From NCBI RefSeq assembly GCF_016648855.1, contig NZ_JACLQU010000005.1, positions 1 to 64,000 on the forward strand: 64,000 bases of DNA, in the 5' to 3' direction. Positions 55,802 through 64,000 of the stretch are shown here, in pieces. Each line of letters begins with the position of its first letter. The stretch's first letter is position 1. The position numbers and the translations under genes are program-made. Source of the DNA: Streptococcus parasanguinis (lineage in GTDB: Bacteria > Bacillota > Bacilli > Lactobacillales > Streptococcaceae). Under the pieces are notes generated by a model that ran no database searches, was not told the DNA's origin, and worked only from the letters and a program-made list of their open reading frames with translations.

Positions 55802-56128
55802 TTAAAATACCAATCGTAATAGGGCGATCAAGACAATTCCAAACAAAACGGTTCCCATAAGGTTTTTGTAACGAAAGGCTACAAAGAGACTGGGAATGGT
55901 CACTACTAGGTCCAACCAGTGAAACTGCGGGAGGCTTCCAATTTTCCCATCTACTAAGCTTGATAAAACCAAGGCAAAGATAATGGAAATAGGCAGGTAT
56001 TTGAGAAAGCGGATTACAGGAGCCGGCAGTCCCTTGTATTTGACTAATAGGAAGGGCAAGATCCGAGGAATCCAGGTAACGAGGGCTGAGGCCAGAATGG
56101 CCATGAAGATATAACTATTCACGCGCAT
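55802..56128 (-). CDS. azlD: AzlD-family branched-chain amino acid export subunit
   Basis: About 108 residues, four hydrophobic segments, with the family motif ALVTWIPRILPFLL. Forms a pair with AzlC, which extrudes branched-chain amino acids or analogues. The ATG at 56128 lies inside the last codons of azlC and follows GGGGGTGG; a longer frame to 56146 is unlikely. Confidence 0.88.
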   Translation of the reverse strand: MRVNSYIFMAILASALVTWIPRILPFLLVKYKGLPAPVIRFLKYLPISIIFALVLSSLVDGKIGSLPQFHWLDLVVTIPSLFVAFRYKNLMGTVLFGIVLIALLRLVF

Positions 56129-56810
56129 CACAGACCACCCCCACAAAACAGCCGATCAAGGTCGCAGCTAGCACAGCTAGCGGTTGCGAAACAAAAAAGA
56201 GTAAGAGAAAGAAACTCACTGCTACTGCTAACAGCACCATGAGCATAGTCTTGGTCTTTTCTGTCAGTTGCATTCCTTGAAACTGGGCTGCAAAAATCCC
56301 AATAAACATAGCCACTAAAGCAAAATCAAGCCCAAAAGCCTTTGGATCAGGTAGGAGAGATCCTAGAGCTGTTCCGATAACCGTCGCACTGATCCAGGCC
56401 ACATAGCCTACTAGATTGTTCCCATGCATCCAAGGAACTGTAATGGTATCCGTCTTTAACTTCTCACTCAAGTAGACCCCATAACTCTCATCAGTCAGGA
56501 GGCTTCCAATCCCGATGGTATGAGCGAGACTAGCATCCTTAAAGTCAGACGATGTATGCAGACTCATCAACATATTACGGAGATTGATCAAACACACCGT
56601 CAAGGCCATATTCAAGATCGAAGAATGAGCCGCAATCAGAGAGATCATCGCAAACTGGGCCGCCCCAGCATAGACTAATACACTCATCAAGGCCATCTCC
56701 AAAGGAGAAAGATAGAGAGATGCCACCACACCACAAGCCAGGCCAATACTGATATAGCCCAAAGCCGTCGGTAGCGCGTCCCTCACCCCCTGCCAAAAAT
56801 CTTTTTCCAC
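56115..56810 (-). CDS. azlC: AzlC-family branched-chain amino acid exporter
   Basis: About 231 residues with six or more membrane helices; FWQGVRDALPTALGYISIGLA and LTDESYGVYL are family-typical. I choose the GTG at 56810 with AAAGGAG 7 nt upstream; the frame open to 56876 would add residues without family support. Overlaps azlD by 14 bp. Confidence 0.88.
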   Translation of the reverse strand: MEKDFWQGVRDALPTALGYISIGLACGVVASLYLSPLEMALMSVLVYAGAAQFAMISLIAAHSSILNMALTVCLINLRNMLMSLHTSSDFKDASLAHTIGIGSLLTDESYGVYLSEKLKTDTITVPWMHGNNLVGYVAWISATVIGTALGSLLPDPKAFGLDFALVAMFIGIFAAQFQGMQLTEKTKTMLMVLLAVAVSFFLLLFFVSQPLAVLAATLIGCFVGVVCDARE

Positions 56811-56984
56811 TCTCTCACTCCTTTCTAAATCATTGACCTCTATTATAACACAAGAAAAAAGGTTGAAAAAGGACAACTGAGAGAGAAAGCTTTATAATCC
56901 CAGCCCTCCTCAATCTTTTATTCCTTCTATCATACCGAATTTTCTTTCGACTCGCAAATCCGCTACTAGTTGGTGAGATCCCAG

Positions 56985-57020
56985 CAAAAAAGCCATTGGA
57001 CCTTGCACATCCAATTGGCT
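56985..57020 (-). terminator. Terminator of tsaB-rimI-tsaD
   Basis: On the minus strand AGCCAATTGGA pairs with TCCAATGGCT (one bulge), then six T. Confidence 0.75.
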
Positions 57021-57028
57021 CCTTTTTC

Positions 57029-58039
57029 TTATTCAATTCCTTCAAAAGCTAGGCTTGGTTTGGCATTGAGGTCCCAGCCTGCGAAGTTTTCTTTGTTCCA
57101 CTCACTGACACTGGCATAGGCGATCATCCCTGCATTGTCCCCGCAGAGGCGCAGAGGCGGAATGATGACCTTGACATCGGTGATCTCAGAAGCCAAGCGT
57201 TCACGAAGACCTTGGTTAGCTGCGACCCCACCAGCGACGACTAAGGTTTTGACTGGGTATTTCTCCAAAGCCTTCTTGGTCTTGGCCATGAGAATGTCTA
57301 ATACGGCTGCCTGAAAGCTTGCAGACAAGTCTTCATTGGAGAGGTTTTCTCCTTTTTGCTGCGCATTATGGTGCAGATTAATAAAGGCCGATTTGAGCCC
57401 TGAAAAAGAGAATTCCAGATTGTCTTCCTTGATCATGGCCCGAGGGAAATCGTAGATATCAGATCCTTGGTGGGCCAGCTGATCAATTTCACGTCCTGCT
57501 GGATAGGTCAAGCCCATGACGCGCCCGACCTTGTCATAAGCCTCTCCGACAGCATCATCACGGGTCTCTCCGACGATCTTATAATCACCCGATTCACTGA
57601 CGTAGACTAGTTCTGTATGTCCTCCACTCACCAGCAAGGCCAAAAGTGGAAATTCTAAGGGCTCGACGCTTTGAGCGGCCATCAAGTGCCCCGCCATATG
57701 ATTGACAGGAATCAAAGGAAGTCCATGCGCCCAGGCAAAGGCCTTGGCTGCAGCTAGGCCGACTAAAAGAGCTCCAACTAGGCCTGGACCGTAGGTGACA
57801 GCCACAGCTGTGACATCGGCTTCAGTGATGCCAGCTTCTTCCAGGGCTTCTTCAATACAAGCAGTGATGACTTCCACATGGTGACGAGAGGCTACCTCAG
57901 GCACCACCCCTCCAAAACGCTTGTGACTTTCGATTTGACTGGCAATGACATTGGACAAGAGTTGGTCGTCATTTTTCAAGACAGCCACACTGGTCTCATC
58001 GCAAGATGTCTCAAAAGCCAAAATATATCTATCTTTCAT
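57029..58039 (-). CDS. tsaD: tRNA threonylcarbamoyladenosine transferase TsaD
   Basis: 336 residues. Catalytic partner that transfers threonylcarbamoyl to A37 of ANN-decoding tRNAs. ASKH-fold motifs: [16 protein letters not shown], metal-binding His in [18 protein letters not shown] and the C-terminal [11 protein letters not shown]. Overlaps rimI by 11 bp in the operon tsaB-rimI-tsaD. Confidence 0.97.
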   Translation of the reverse strand: MKDRYILAFETSCDETSVAVLKNDDQLLSNVIASQIESHKRFGGVVPEVASRHHVEVITACIEEALEEAGITEADVTAVAVTYGPGLVGALLVGLAAAKAFAWAHGLPLIPVNHMAGHLMAAQSVEPLEFPLLALLVSGGHTELVYVSESGDYKIVGETRDDAVGEAYDKVGRVMGLTYPAGREIDQLAHQGSDIYDFPRAMIKEDNLEFSFSGLKSAFINLHHNAQQKGENLSNEDLSASFQAAVLDILMAKTKKALEKYPVKTLVVAGGVAANQGLRERLASEITDVKVIIPPLRLCGDNAGMIAYASVSEWNKENFAGWDLNAKPSLAFEGIE

Positions 58040-58466
58040 TTGGGTTCCTCTTCATGATCACAGCATCCTCTATGGGATCGTGATAGTAGTTTTTCCTCCG
58101 TGCAATTTCTTCAAAATACATTTTTTTGTATAGGCCTTGGGCCGGTTGATTGGACACGCGCACTTCTAAGAAAATTTCTTTTTGGCCCGGCAACTGCGCG
58201 AGTAACTGCTGAGCTAAGCCTTGGCCTTGAAAGGCGCGCTTGACCGCAATCTGTAGTACTTCTGCTTCATAGAGAGTTTCTTGAATGGCGACAAACCCAA
58301 GGACTTGTCCTTCATCCACAGCTAGGAAATAGAAGATCGATTCCTGCTCTAAATCAGCTTCAATCTGCTCCAACTTCCAGGGGCTAGCTTCATAGACATC
58401 TTCCAGCACAGCGAGAATAGCAGCCGCATCCTGGTTGCTCCCTTTCCTGATTGTTCCTTTCATCAT
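58029..58466 (-). CDS. rimI: Ribosomal-protein alanine N-acetyltransferase RimI
   Basis: About 145 residues, GNAT fold with acetyl-CoA loop [15 protein letters not shown] and [20 protein letters not shown]. Acetylates the N-terminal Ala of S18 in E. coli; Gram-positive homologues sit with tsaB and tsaD. The ATG at 58466 overlaps the tsaB stop (ATGATGA); an adjacent second ATG is equally possible, the longer frame to 58514 is not. Confidence 0.92.
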   Translation of the reverse strand: MMKGTIRKGSNQDAAAILAVLEDVYEASPWKLEQIEADLEQESIFYFLAVDEGQVLGFVAIQETLYEAEVLQIAVKRAFQGQGLAQQLLAQLPGQKEIFLEVRVSNQPAQGLYKKMYFEEIARRKNYYHDPIEDAVIMKRNPNER

Positions 58467-59146
58467 AGGCGCTTGATGTAAGAGGTCGTTGTTTCTGTGT
58501 GGTCTTTCAGCCAATTTTCCTCTGCTTCGACCCGTTTGAGATAATGAGGGACAAAATCATGGAGGCTAACAGGCGCTTGTTTGAGACCGAGACGTCCGAT
58601 TTTCACTGCATCTGGCAGCGTTTCATAGTAAGCAGCCCTTGGCAGGCTAGAGGCGATCTGCTCCTTAAAGGGTGTGATTTCTCCGACAAAGGTGACCTGC
58701 TCACTCGTTGCTGCACGCTCTAGGACTTCCTCAAATGGAAAATGCCCTTCTGGTGCGACCAGCTGATCATCTTGGTAAAAACCTGCATAAACGTTGTTTC
58801 GACGGGCATCCATGACAGGCACTACCAAACCTTCTAGATCATCTGGCACTAGAGCTAAGAGGCTCGAAACCCCGACCAATTCAATCCCTAAGGTATGAGC
58901 CAATGTCTTTGCGGTTGCGACCGCAATGCGCAGCCCAGTGTAGCTCCCAGGACCTTCTGCCACCACGATGCGGTCCAAGTCCTTGGGTGTCAAGTCGATT
59001 TGTTGCATCAAAAAATCGATGACCGGCATCAAGGTAATACTATGATTTTTTTTAATGGTTAATGTTGTTTCTGCAAGTAGAGTCTCATCTTCTAAAATCG
59101 CTACAGAAAGAGCCTTACTCGAGGTATCAAATGCTAATAATTTCAT
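58463..59146 (-). CDS. tsaB: TsaB, partner of TsaD in t6A synthesis
   Basis: 227 residues, ASKH-fold paralogue without the metal site: LLAFDTSSKALSVAIL, then VVAEGPGSYTGLRIAVATAKTLA and VVPVMDARRNNVYAG. Needed to form the TsaBDE complex. First gene of the operon, divergent from rpoY. Confidence 0.95.
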   Translation of the reverse strand: MKLLAFDTSSKALSVAILEDETLLAETTLTIKKNHSITLMPVIDFLMQQIDLTPKDLDRIVVAEGPGSYTGLRIAVATAKTLAHTLGIELVGVSSLLALVPDDLEGLVVPVMDARRNNVYAGFYQDDQLVAPEGHFPFEEVLERAATSEQVTFVGEITPFKEQIASSLPRAAYYETLPDAVKIGRLGLKQAPVSLHDFVPHYLKRVEAEENWLKDHTETTTSYIKRL

Positions 59147-59299
59147 TTCCTACTCCTCTTGAACTGGATTATATTATACTACAAATTCCCTTTAAATCCC
59201 AGCGAAACTCTCCTCCAGAGCGCAGGATTTTCATATCCAAAACCGCTCAAAAGCTTCTCTATTATAGGTCTTTGCCTCTCTGACTTTTCCAGTCTATCT

Positions 59300-59328
59300 T
59301 TTACTTACAGGCAAATTTATGATATAAT
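59300..59328 (+). promoter_or_regulatory. Promoter of rpoY-rnjA
   Basis: TTTACT (59300-59305), 17-bp spacer, TATAAT (59323-59328). The roughly 100-nt leader contains a dyad CACTA...TAGTG with an inner GAGT-ACTC helix (about 59354-59383), a possible regulatory structure. Confidence 0.6.
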
Positions 59329-59438
59329 GATAAATAATTGTATCGAATCAGGTCCACTAGTTGCGAGTAGGAAACTCTAGTGATTGCACTCCTCCGCAGC
59401 TAACAAATAGACCGAAATAATGAAAGGAAAATTACTTC

Positions 59439-59669
59439 ATGATTTACAAAGTTTTTTATCAGGAAACAAAAGACCGCAACCCTCGTCGTGAAACCACGCA
59501 TGCACTTTATCTCGATATTGATGCACCGAATGAACGCGAAGGACGCATCCAAGCACGTCAATTGGTTGAAGCAAACACAGATTTCAACATTGAATTTATC
59601 ACACCACTTTCTGAGCAACACCTTGCTTACGAGAAAGAGTCAGGTGCTTTTGAACTAACGGAGTACTAA
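59439..59669 (+). CDS. rpoY: RNA polymerase epsilon subunit RpoY
   Basis: 76 residues, [19 protein letters not shown], matching the small DUF1447/RpoY proteins of Firmicutes that bind core RNA polymerase. Directly upstream of the RNase J gene (3 bp gap), as is usual in this group. GAAAGGAAAATTACTTC precedes the ATG. Confidence 0.94.
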   Translation: MIYKVFYQETKDRNPRRETTHALYLDIDAPNEREGRIQARQLVEANTDFNIEFITPLSEQHLAYEKESGAFELTEY

Positions 59670-59672
59670 TCC

Positions 59673-61355
59673 ATGGCTTATACCTTAAAACCTGAAGAAG
59701 TTGGTGTATTTGCCATTGGTGGACTTGGAGAAATCGGAAAAAATACCTACGGGATCGAATACCAAGATGAAATCATCATTGTCGATGCCGGGATCAAATT
59801 TCCAGAAGATGACCTCCTTGGGATCGACTATGTAATCCCAGATTACTCTTATATCGTTGACAATATCGATCGCGTCAAAGCGGTCCTCATTACCCACGGA
59901 CACGAAGACCACATCGGTGGGATTCCTTTCCTTTTGAAGCAAGCCAATGTCCCTATCTACGCTGGACCTTTGGCGCTTGCCTTGATCCGTGGAAAATTAG
60001 AAGAGCACGGCCTTCTTCGTGATGCCAAACTCTACGAAATCAACCAAAACACTGAGCTTCAATTTAAAAATCTTAAAGCAACCTTCTTCCGTACGACTCA
60101 CTCGATTCCAGAACCTTTAGGGATTGTGATTCACACCCCTCAAGGAAAGATTGTCTGTACCGGAGACTTCAAATTCGACTTCACACCTGTTGGGGAACCG
60201 GCTGACCTCCATCGGATGGCGGCCCTTGGGGAAGAAGGCGTTCTCTGCCTGCTCTCAGACTCAACCAACGCAGAAGTCCCAACCTTTACCAACTCTGAAA
60301 AAGTAGTTGGCCAATCCATCATGAAGATCATCGAAGGGATTCACGGGCGCATCATTTTTGCTTCCTTTGCTTCGAATATCTTCCGTCTCCAACAAGCAGC
60401 TGAGGCAGCTGTGAAAACTGGCCGCAAGATCGTCGTCTTTGGACGCTCGATGGAAAAAGCCATCGTCAACGGAATCGAGCTTGGCTATATCAAGGTCCCT
60501 GCTGGAACCATTATCGAGCCAAATGAGATCAAAGACTATGCGGCCAATGAAATCCTGATCATGTGTACAGGAAGCCAAGGAGAGCCAATGGCAGCCCTCT
60601 CTCGGATTGCCAACGGAACGCACCGCCAAGTGCAACTCCAACCAGGAGATACCGTGATCTTCTCTTCTAGTCCGATTCCTGGAAATACAACCAGTGTAAA
60701 TAAATTGATCAATACGATTTCTGAAGCGGGTGTAGAGGTCATTCACGGGAAGATCAACAACATCCATACCTCTGGACACGGGGGGCAACAAGAACAAAAA
60801 CTCATGCTCCGCTTGATCAAACCAAAATACTTCATGCCTGTTCATGGTGAATACCGGATGCAGAAGATCCACGCAGGACTTGCGCGTGATTGTGGAGTAG
60901 AAAAAGACAATATCTTCATCATGAGTAATGGTGATGTCCTTGCCCTTACAGCCAACTCTGCTCGGATCGCAGGAAGCTTCAACGCTCAAGACATCTATGT
61001 CGATGGAAATCGTATCGGTGAAATCGGGGCTGCTGTCCTTCGTGACCGGAGAGACCTTTCCGAAGATGGTGTCGTGCTTGCTGTTGCGACTGTTGACTTC
61101 AAATCGAAGATGATCCTGGCTGGACCAGACATCTTGAGCCGTGGTTTTATCTACATGCGTGAATCAGGGGATCTGATCCGTGAAAGCCAACGCATCCTCT
61201 TCAACGCTATTCGTATCGCCTTGAAGAACAAAGATGCCAATATCCAAACCGTCAATGGTGCGATTGTCAATGCCCTTCGCCCATTCTTATACGAGAGCAC
61301 GGAACGTGAACCTATCATTATCCCAATGATTCTCACACCAGATGACGAAAATTAA
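59673..61355 (+). CDS. rnjA: Ribonuclease J1
   Basis: 560 residues. 5'-3' exo- and endoribonuclease for mRNA decay and rRNA maturation. Metallo-beta-lactamase motifs: [18 protein letters not shown], then the beta-CASP motifs SSPIPGNT and MPVHGEYRM with [12 protein letters not shown]-terminal oligomerisation domain follows. Coupled to rpoY. Confidence 0.96.
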   Translation: MAYTLKPEEVGVFAIGGLGEIGKNTYGIEYQDEIIIVDAGIKFPEDDLLGIDYVIPDYSYIVDNIDRVKAVLITHGHEDHIGGIPFLLKQANVPIYAGPLALALIRGKLEEHGLLRDAKLYEINQNTELQFKNLKATFFRTTHSIPEPLGIVIHTPQGKIVCTGDFKFDFTPVGEPADLHRMAALGEEGVLCLLSDSTNAEVPTFTNSEKVVGQSIMKIIEGIHGRIIFASFASNIFRLQQAAEAAVKTGRKIVVFGRSMEKAIVNGIELGYIKVPAGTIIEPNEIKDYAANEILIMCTGSQGEPMAALSRIANGTHRQVQLQPGDTVIFSSSPIPGNTTSVNKLINTISEAGVEVIHGKINNIHTSGHGGQQEQKLMLRLIKPKYFMPVHGEYRMQKIHAGLARDCGVEKDNIFIMSNGDVLALTANSARIAGSFNAQDIYVDGNRIGEIGAAVLRDRRDLSEDGVVLAVATVDFKSKMILAGPDILSRGFIYMRESGDLIRESQRILFNAIRIALKNKDANIQTVNGAIVNALRPFLYESTEREPIIIPMILTPDDEN

Positions 61356-61361
61356 CAAAAC

Positions 61362-61395
61362 AACCAGTTGAGACCACTGTTTCAACTGGTTTTAT
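61362..61395 (+). terminator. Terminator after rnjA
   Basis: AACCAGTTGA (61362-61371) pairs perfectly with TCAACTGGTT (61382-61391), followed by TTA. Confidence 0.75.
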
Positions 61396-61413
61396 GGTGA
61401 CTTTTTGGGGATC

Positions 61414-61596
61414 AAAAAGAGAGTGGGACAGAAATCGGTCATTCGTTAGAATTCGATTTCGTCGTCCCACCTCCGCACAGTTGAGTAGGGCTGTAAAAGC
61501 TGATGAAATCAGCGTAGTAGAGCCCACTCAACCACTGCGTCTTGCTCGACAATCCAAAAACAATTGAGAGGCTAGGACTTTTGTCCTAGCCTCTTT
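61414..61596 (+). repeat. Gene-end repeat, copy C (about 180 bp)
   Basis: Same unit as copies A and B, oriented like B. Ends in the hairpin AGGCTAGGAC with GTCCTAGCCT plus a T-run, which can terminate both rnjA read-through and glnA on the other strand. It lies between convergent rnjA and glnA. Confidence 0.92.
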
Positions 61597-61607
61597 ACTC
61601 TTGTTTC

Positions 61608-62954
61608 TTAATAAAGATCTAAATAGTTGTCTACTTCCCATTGAGATACGAAGGTCGCATAGCTTGCCCATTCGATTCGTTTGGCTTCAAGGAAGCTGGT
61701 GTAAATATGTTCACCCAAGGCAGCTTTCACCACTTCGTCTTCTGTCAAGGCTTTCAAAGCATTGTGAAGGGTAGAAGGTAGATCTGTGATTCCAGCTGCT
61801 CTACGTTCTTCCGGTGTCATCACATAGATATTTTCTTCGATCGGAGCAGGTGCTTCAATTTTATTTTCAATACCGTGAAGGCCGACTTCAAGCAAGACTG
61901 CCAAGGCTACATAAGGATTGGCCATTGGGTCTACAGAGCGCAATTCCAAACGAGTTCCCATACCACGTGATGCTGGCACACGTACCAATGGGGAACGGTT
62001 GCGACCTGCCCAAGCGATATAAACGGGTGCTTCATATCCTGGCACCAAACGCTTATAAGAGTTAACCGTTGGGTTTGTCACCGCTGTAAAGTTATATGCA
62101 TGCTTGATCAAGCCACCCAAGAAGTGATAAGCTGTTTCTGACAATTGCATGCCCTTTGGATCTTCTGGATCAAAGAAGGCATTGTTGCCATCTTGGTCAA
62201 AGAGAGACATATTACAGTGCATACCTGATCCGGCAATTCCAAATTTTGGTTTGGCCATAAAGGTTGCATACAAGCCGTGTTTACGAGCGATGGTCTTCAC
62301 AACGAGTTTAAAGATTTGGATCTTGTCACAAGCGCGGAGAACTTCGTCATACTTAAAGTCGATTTCATGCTGACCAACGGCTACTTCGTGGTGACTAGCT
62401 TCTACTTCAAAGCCCATCTTGGTCAAGACATTTACGATTTCACGACGAGTGTTATCTGCAAGGTCTGTTGGAGCCAAGTCAAAATAGCCACCTTTGTCGT
62501 TTACTTCAAGAGTTGGATCTCCATTTTCGTCCAACTTGAAGAGGAAGAATTCCGGTTCTGGACCAAGGTTAAAGGATTTGAATCCAAGTTCTTCCATATG
62601 ACGAAGAGCACGTTTCAAGTTGCCACGTGGGTCTCCTGCGAATGGTTCTCCTTCTGTCGTATAGACATCACAGATCAAGCCAGCTACGCTACCATTTTCA
62701 TCTCCCCAAGGGAAGACTGTCCATGTATCCAAATCTGGGTAAAGATACATATCTGATTCGTTGATACGGACAAATCCTTCGATAGAAGAACCATCAAACA
62801 TGGCTTTGTTTGAAAGAACCTTGTCCAGTTGCTCATCGGTAGCTGGAATTTCGACGTTCTTCATGGTTCCCAAAATATCAGAGAACATCAAGCGAATAAA
62901 AGTAACATTTTTTTCTTTTACTTCACGGCGAATATCTGCAGCAGTAATTGACAT
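61608..62954 (-). CDS. glnA: Glutamine synthetase, type I
   Basis: 448 residues, the GSI-alpha length of Firmicutes. Makes glutamine from glutamate, ammonia and ATP. Motifs include [18 protein letters not shown], the metal-binding [23 protein letters not shown] and [13 protein letters not shown]. No adenylylation insert is evident, consistent with feedback regulation through GlnR. Second gene of glnR-glnA. Confidence 0.97.
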   Translation of the reverse strand: MSITAADIRREVKEKNVTFIRLMFSDILGTMKNVEIPATDEQLDKVLSNKAMFDGSSIEGFVRINESDMYLYPDLDTWTVFPWGDENGSVAGLICDVYTTEGEPFAGDPRGNLKRALRHMEELGFKSFNLGPEPEFFLFKLDENGDPTLEVNDKGGYFDLAPTDLADNTRREIVNVLTKMGFEVEASHHEVAVGQHEIDFKYDEVLRACDKIQIFKLVVKTIARKHGLYATFMAKPKFGIAGSGMHCNMSLFDQDGNNAFFDPEDPKGMQLSETAYHFLGGLIKHAYNFTAVTNPTVNSYKRLVPGYEAPVYIAWAGRNRSPLVRVPASRGMGTRLELRSVDPMANPYVALAVLLEVGLHGIENKIEAPAPIEENIYVMTPEERRAAGITDLPSTLHNALKALTEDEVVKAALGEHIYTSFLEAKRIEWASYATFVSQWEVDNYLDLY

Positions 62955-62993
62955 TTTTGTCTCCTTAAAATAGATTACAAGCTTATGAAATGA

Positions 62994-63353
62994 TCAACGA
63001 AATTGACCATATGGCGATGGGGAAGATGTGAAGCGACTTTGCTGAAGAATGTCGCGATGAAGAGCCTTACGAATGGCTTCTTGGCTGACCACCTTGGTTT
63101 GCTCTTGCTCTTTTTCCGCATATCTCTTCTTGATATCCGCAATATTGAAACCATCTGAAATATAATCTTTGATCTCAAGCAGGCGGTCCATATTGTCCAA
63201 TGAATACATGCGACGATTGCCTTCTGTCCGATCAGGAGAAATCAACCCTTGATCTTCATAATAACGAATCTGACGAGCTGTCAAGTCGGTCAACTTCATA
63301 ACACTTCCGATCGGGAAGACAGCCAGTGAGCGTCGTAATTCCTTTTCCTTCAT
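62994..63353 (-). CDS. glnR: GlnR, MerR-family nitrogen repressor
   Basis: 119 residues. Winged HTH with TDLTARQIRYYEDQGLISPDRTEGNRRMYS, a short linker helix and a C-terminal tail that senses feedback-inhibited glutamine synthetase. Represses glnRA and ammonium/glutamine transport genes. A matching GlnR box lies upstream. Confidence 0.95.
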   Translation of the reverse strand: MKEKELRRSLAVFPIGSVMKLTDLTARQIRYYEDQGLISPDRTEGNRRMYSLDNMDRLLEIKDYISDGFNIADIKKRYAEKEQEQTKVVSQEAIRKALHRDILQQSRFTSSPSPYGQFR

Positions 63354-63373
63354 ACCATTCCTCTTTCTATTCT

Positions 63374-63401
63374 ATTATATCGAAAAAAAAATCTATGTCA
63401 A
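63374..63401 (-). promoter_or_regulatory. Promoter of glnR-glnA
   Basis: On the minus strand, TTGACA (complement of 63396-63401), 16-bp spacer and TATAAT (complement of 63374-63379). Confidence 0.8.
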
Positions 63402-63408
63402 GATTAAA

Positions 63409-63425
63409 TGTTATATAATCTTACA
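63409..63425. promoter_or_regulatory. GlnR operator
   Basis: TGTTATATAATCTTACA fits the GlnR consensus TGTNA-N7-TNACA (minus strand TGTAA-GATTATA-TAACA). It lies just upstream of the glnR -35 and overlaps the stop codon region of the next gene, consistent with autoregulation. Confidence 0.85.
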
Positions 63426-63954
63426 TAGGTTTTTTGTGTTTCTTGAGAAAATCTCGAATGCGATCGACATCCGAATTGACCAAAATCGCAACAAAAACGC
63501 CGATAAAGGTCTCAAATATTCGGGCAAAAACATACAAGAAGGTTTCTCCGTTAGGAATCGAGAGAGTAATGATCAGCATTGCCGAAACTCCTCCGATAAT
63601 TCCTGCTTTATTATTCATAGCGACATTTGTCATAATGGTTAACATAGTCGCAATTGGGACAAAAATCAGAGTCACCCAATACGCCCCATGAAAGAGCGTT
63701 TTTAAAAGGAAGAACAAAACAGCATAAAAACCTCCGATACTGTTGCCCATGACACGCGAAGCCCCGAAATGGACACTCTTATCAAAGTCTTCCCTCAAAC
63801 TAAAAACAGCTGTCAAAGTCCCGATCTGAAGGCCTCGCCAGCCAAATATTCCAAAAATAAGTAGTACAATAAAAACGGCAATCCCTGTTTTAAAGGTTCT
63901 CATCCCCAAACGGAATTTGGACCAATCAAATTTGTGTCGTTTAAAGTAATCCAT
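63421..63954 (-). CDS. Aromatic acid exporter-family membrane protein
   Basis: About 177 residues with five or six hydrophobic segments and a basic C-terminus (DVDRIRDFLKKHKKPM). RTFKTGIAVFIVLLIFGIFGW and RVMGNSIGGFYAVLFFLL match the N-terminal membrane domain of ArAE/FUSC-type proteins. It lacks the cytoplasmic C-terminal half seen in larger members, which is common for this streptococcal form. The ATG at 63954 is chosen; a GTG at 63960 is also open. Confidence 0.75.
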   Translation of the reverse strand: MDYFKRHKFDWSKFRLGMRTFKTGIAVFIVLLIFGIFGWRGLQIGTLTAVFSLREDFDKSVHFGASRVMGNSIGGFYAVLFFLLKTLFHGAYWVTLIFVPIATMLTIMTNVAMNNKAGIIGGVSAMLIITLSIPNGETFLYVFARIFETFIGVFVAILVNSDVDRIRDFLKKHKKPM

Positions 63955-64000
63955 GGTCACCTATCTTTCTATTTCTATTATTCTACCATATTTTCAGAAA

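Noticed and set aside
59340-59400. Leader structure before rpoY considered as a riboswitch
   Set aside because: Only a short imperfect dyad is visible; it matches no riboswitch class I can recognise.

Overview
The window is chromosomal DNA of a low-GC Firmicute, almost certainly a Streptococcus of the mitis/sanguinis/parasanguinis kind. The evidence is the complete mevalonate pathway, PepX, CppA, a RocS-like protein, RpoY-RNase J, GlnR-GlnA, TsaB-RimI-TsaD and a roughly 180-bp gene-end repeat present in three copies. The species call is inference. No rRNA, tRNA or CRISPR array was seen.

Left chromosomal part (1-18.46 kb): a 32-residue membrane peptide with its own promoter and terminator, a TPR protein, a 77-residue membrane protein, mvaS-mvaA (+), a compound-hairpin repeat, a PrsW-like protease and a C69 dipeptidase (-). 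These are followed by the (-) operon mvk-mvaD-mvaK2-fni, which together with mvaS-mvaA covers acetyl-CoA units to IPP/DMAPP. Then come a serine hydrolase, cppA, a two-domain membrane protein, pepX, a rocS-like gene, a DEDDh exonuclease and ebfC.

Mobile element (about 18.45-47.22 kb): a roughly 28.75-kb integrative conjugative element of the Tn916/ICEBs1/ICESt type. It is bounded by a perfect 16-bp direct repeat that lies on the first codons of ebfC on the left and on a 5'-end fragment of ebfC on the right. I infer that it integrated into the 5' end of ebfC and now supplies that gene's upstream DNA. The (-) module runs DUF961-like genes, TcpA coupling protein, oriT, MobT-type relaxase, ConB/C/D/E/G-like mating-channel genes, cell-wall hydrolase, excisionase-like gene, integrase. 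The (+) regulatory module holds a small HTH repressor, three accessory genes, ImmA and a cI/LexA-like regulator. A strong divergent promoter carries a perfect 19-bp palindrome in its spacer.

The right third of the element (36.8-47.1 kb) is an envelope-stress cargo: a PgdA-type peptidoglycan deacetylase, two GlsB/YeaQ proteins, AmaP, DUF2273, Asp23, three CsbD proteins plus a CsbD pseudogene, two paralogous lipoproteins and several very small membrane proteins. Duplications, an IS3-family remnant and a recurring 20-bp dyad motif show that it was built by repeated local duplication.

Right chromosomal part (47.2-64 kb): a DUF924 gene, then the lactate-racemization locus (larE and larR on -, larA-larB-larC-larD on +, with an unsplit larC carrying a His-rich repeat). 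Next are a flavoprotein, a lipoprotein, azlC-azlD, tsaB-rimI-tsaD, rpoY-rnjA, the third copy of the gene-end repeat, glnR-glnA with a GlnR box, and an aromatic-acid-exporter-like membrane protein.
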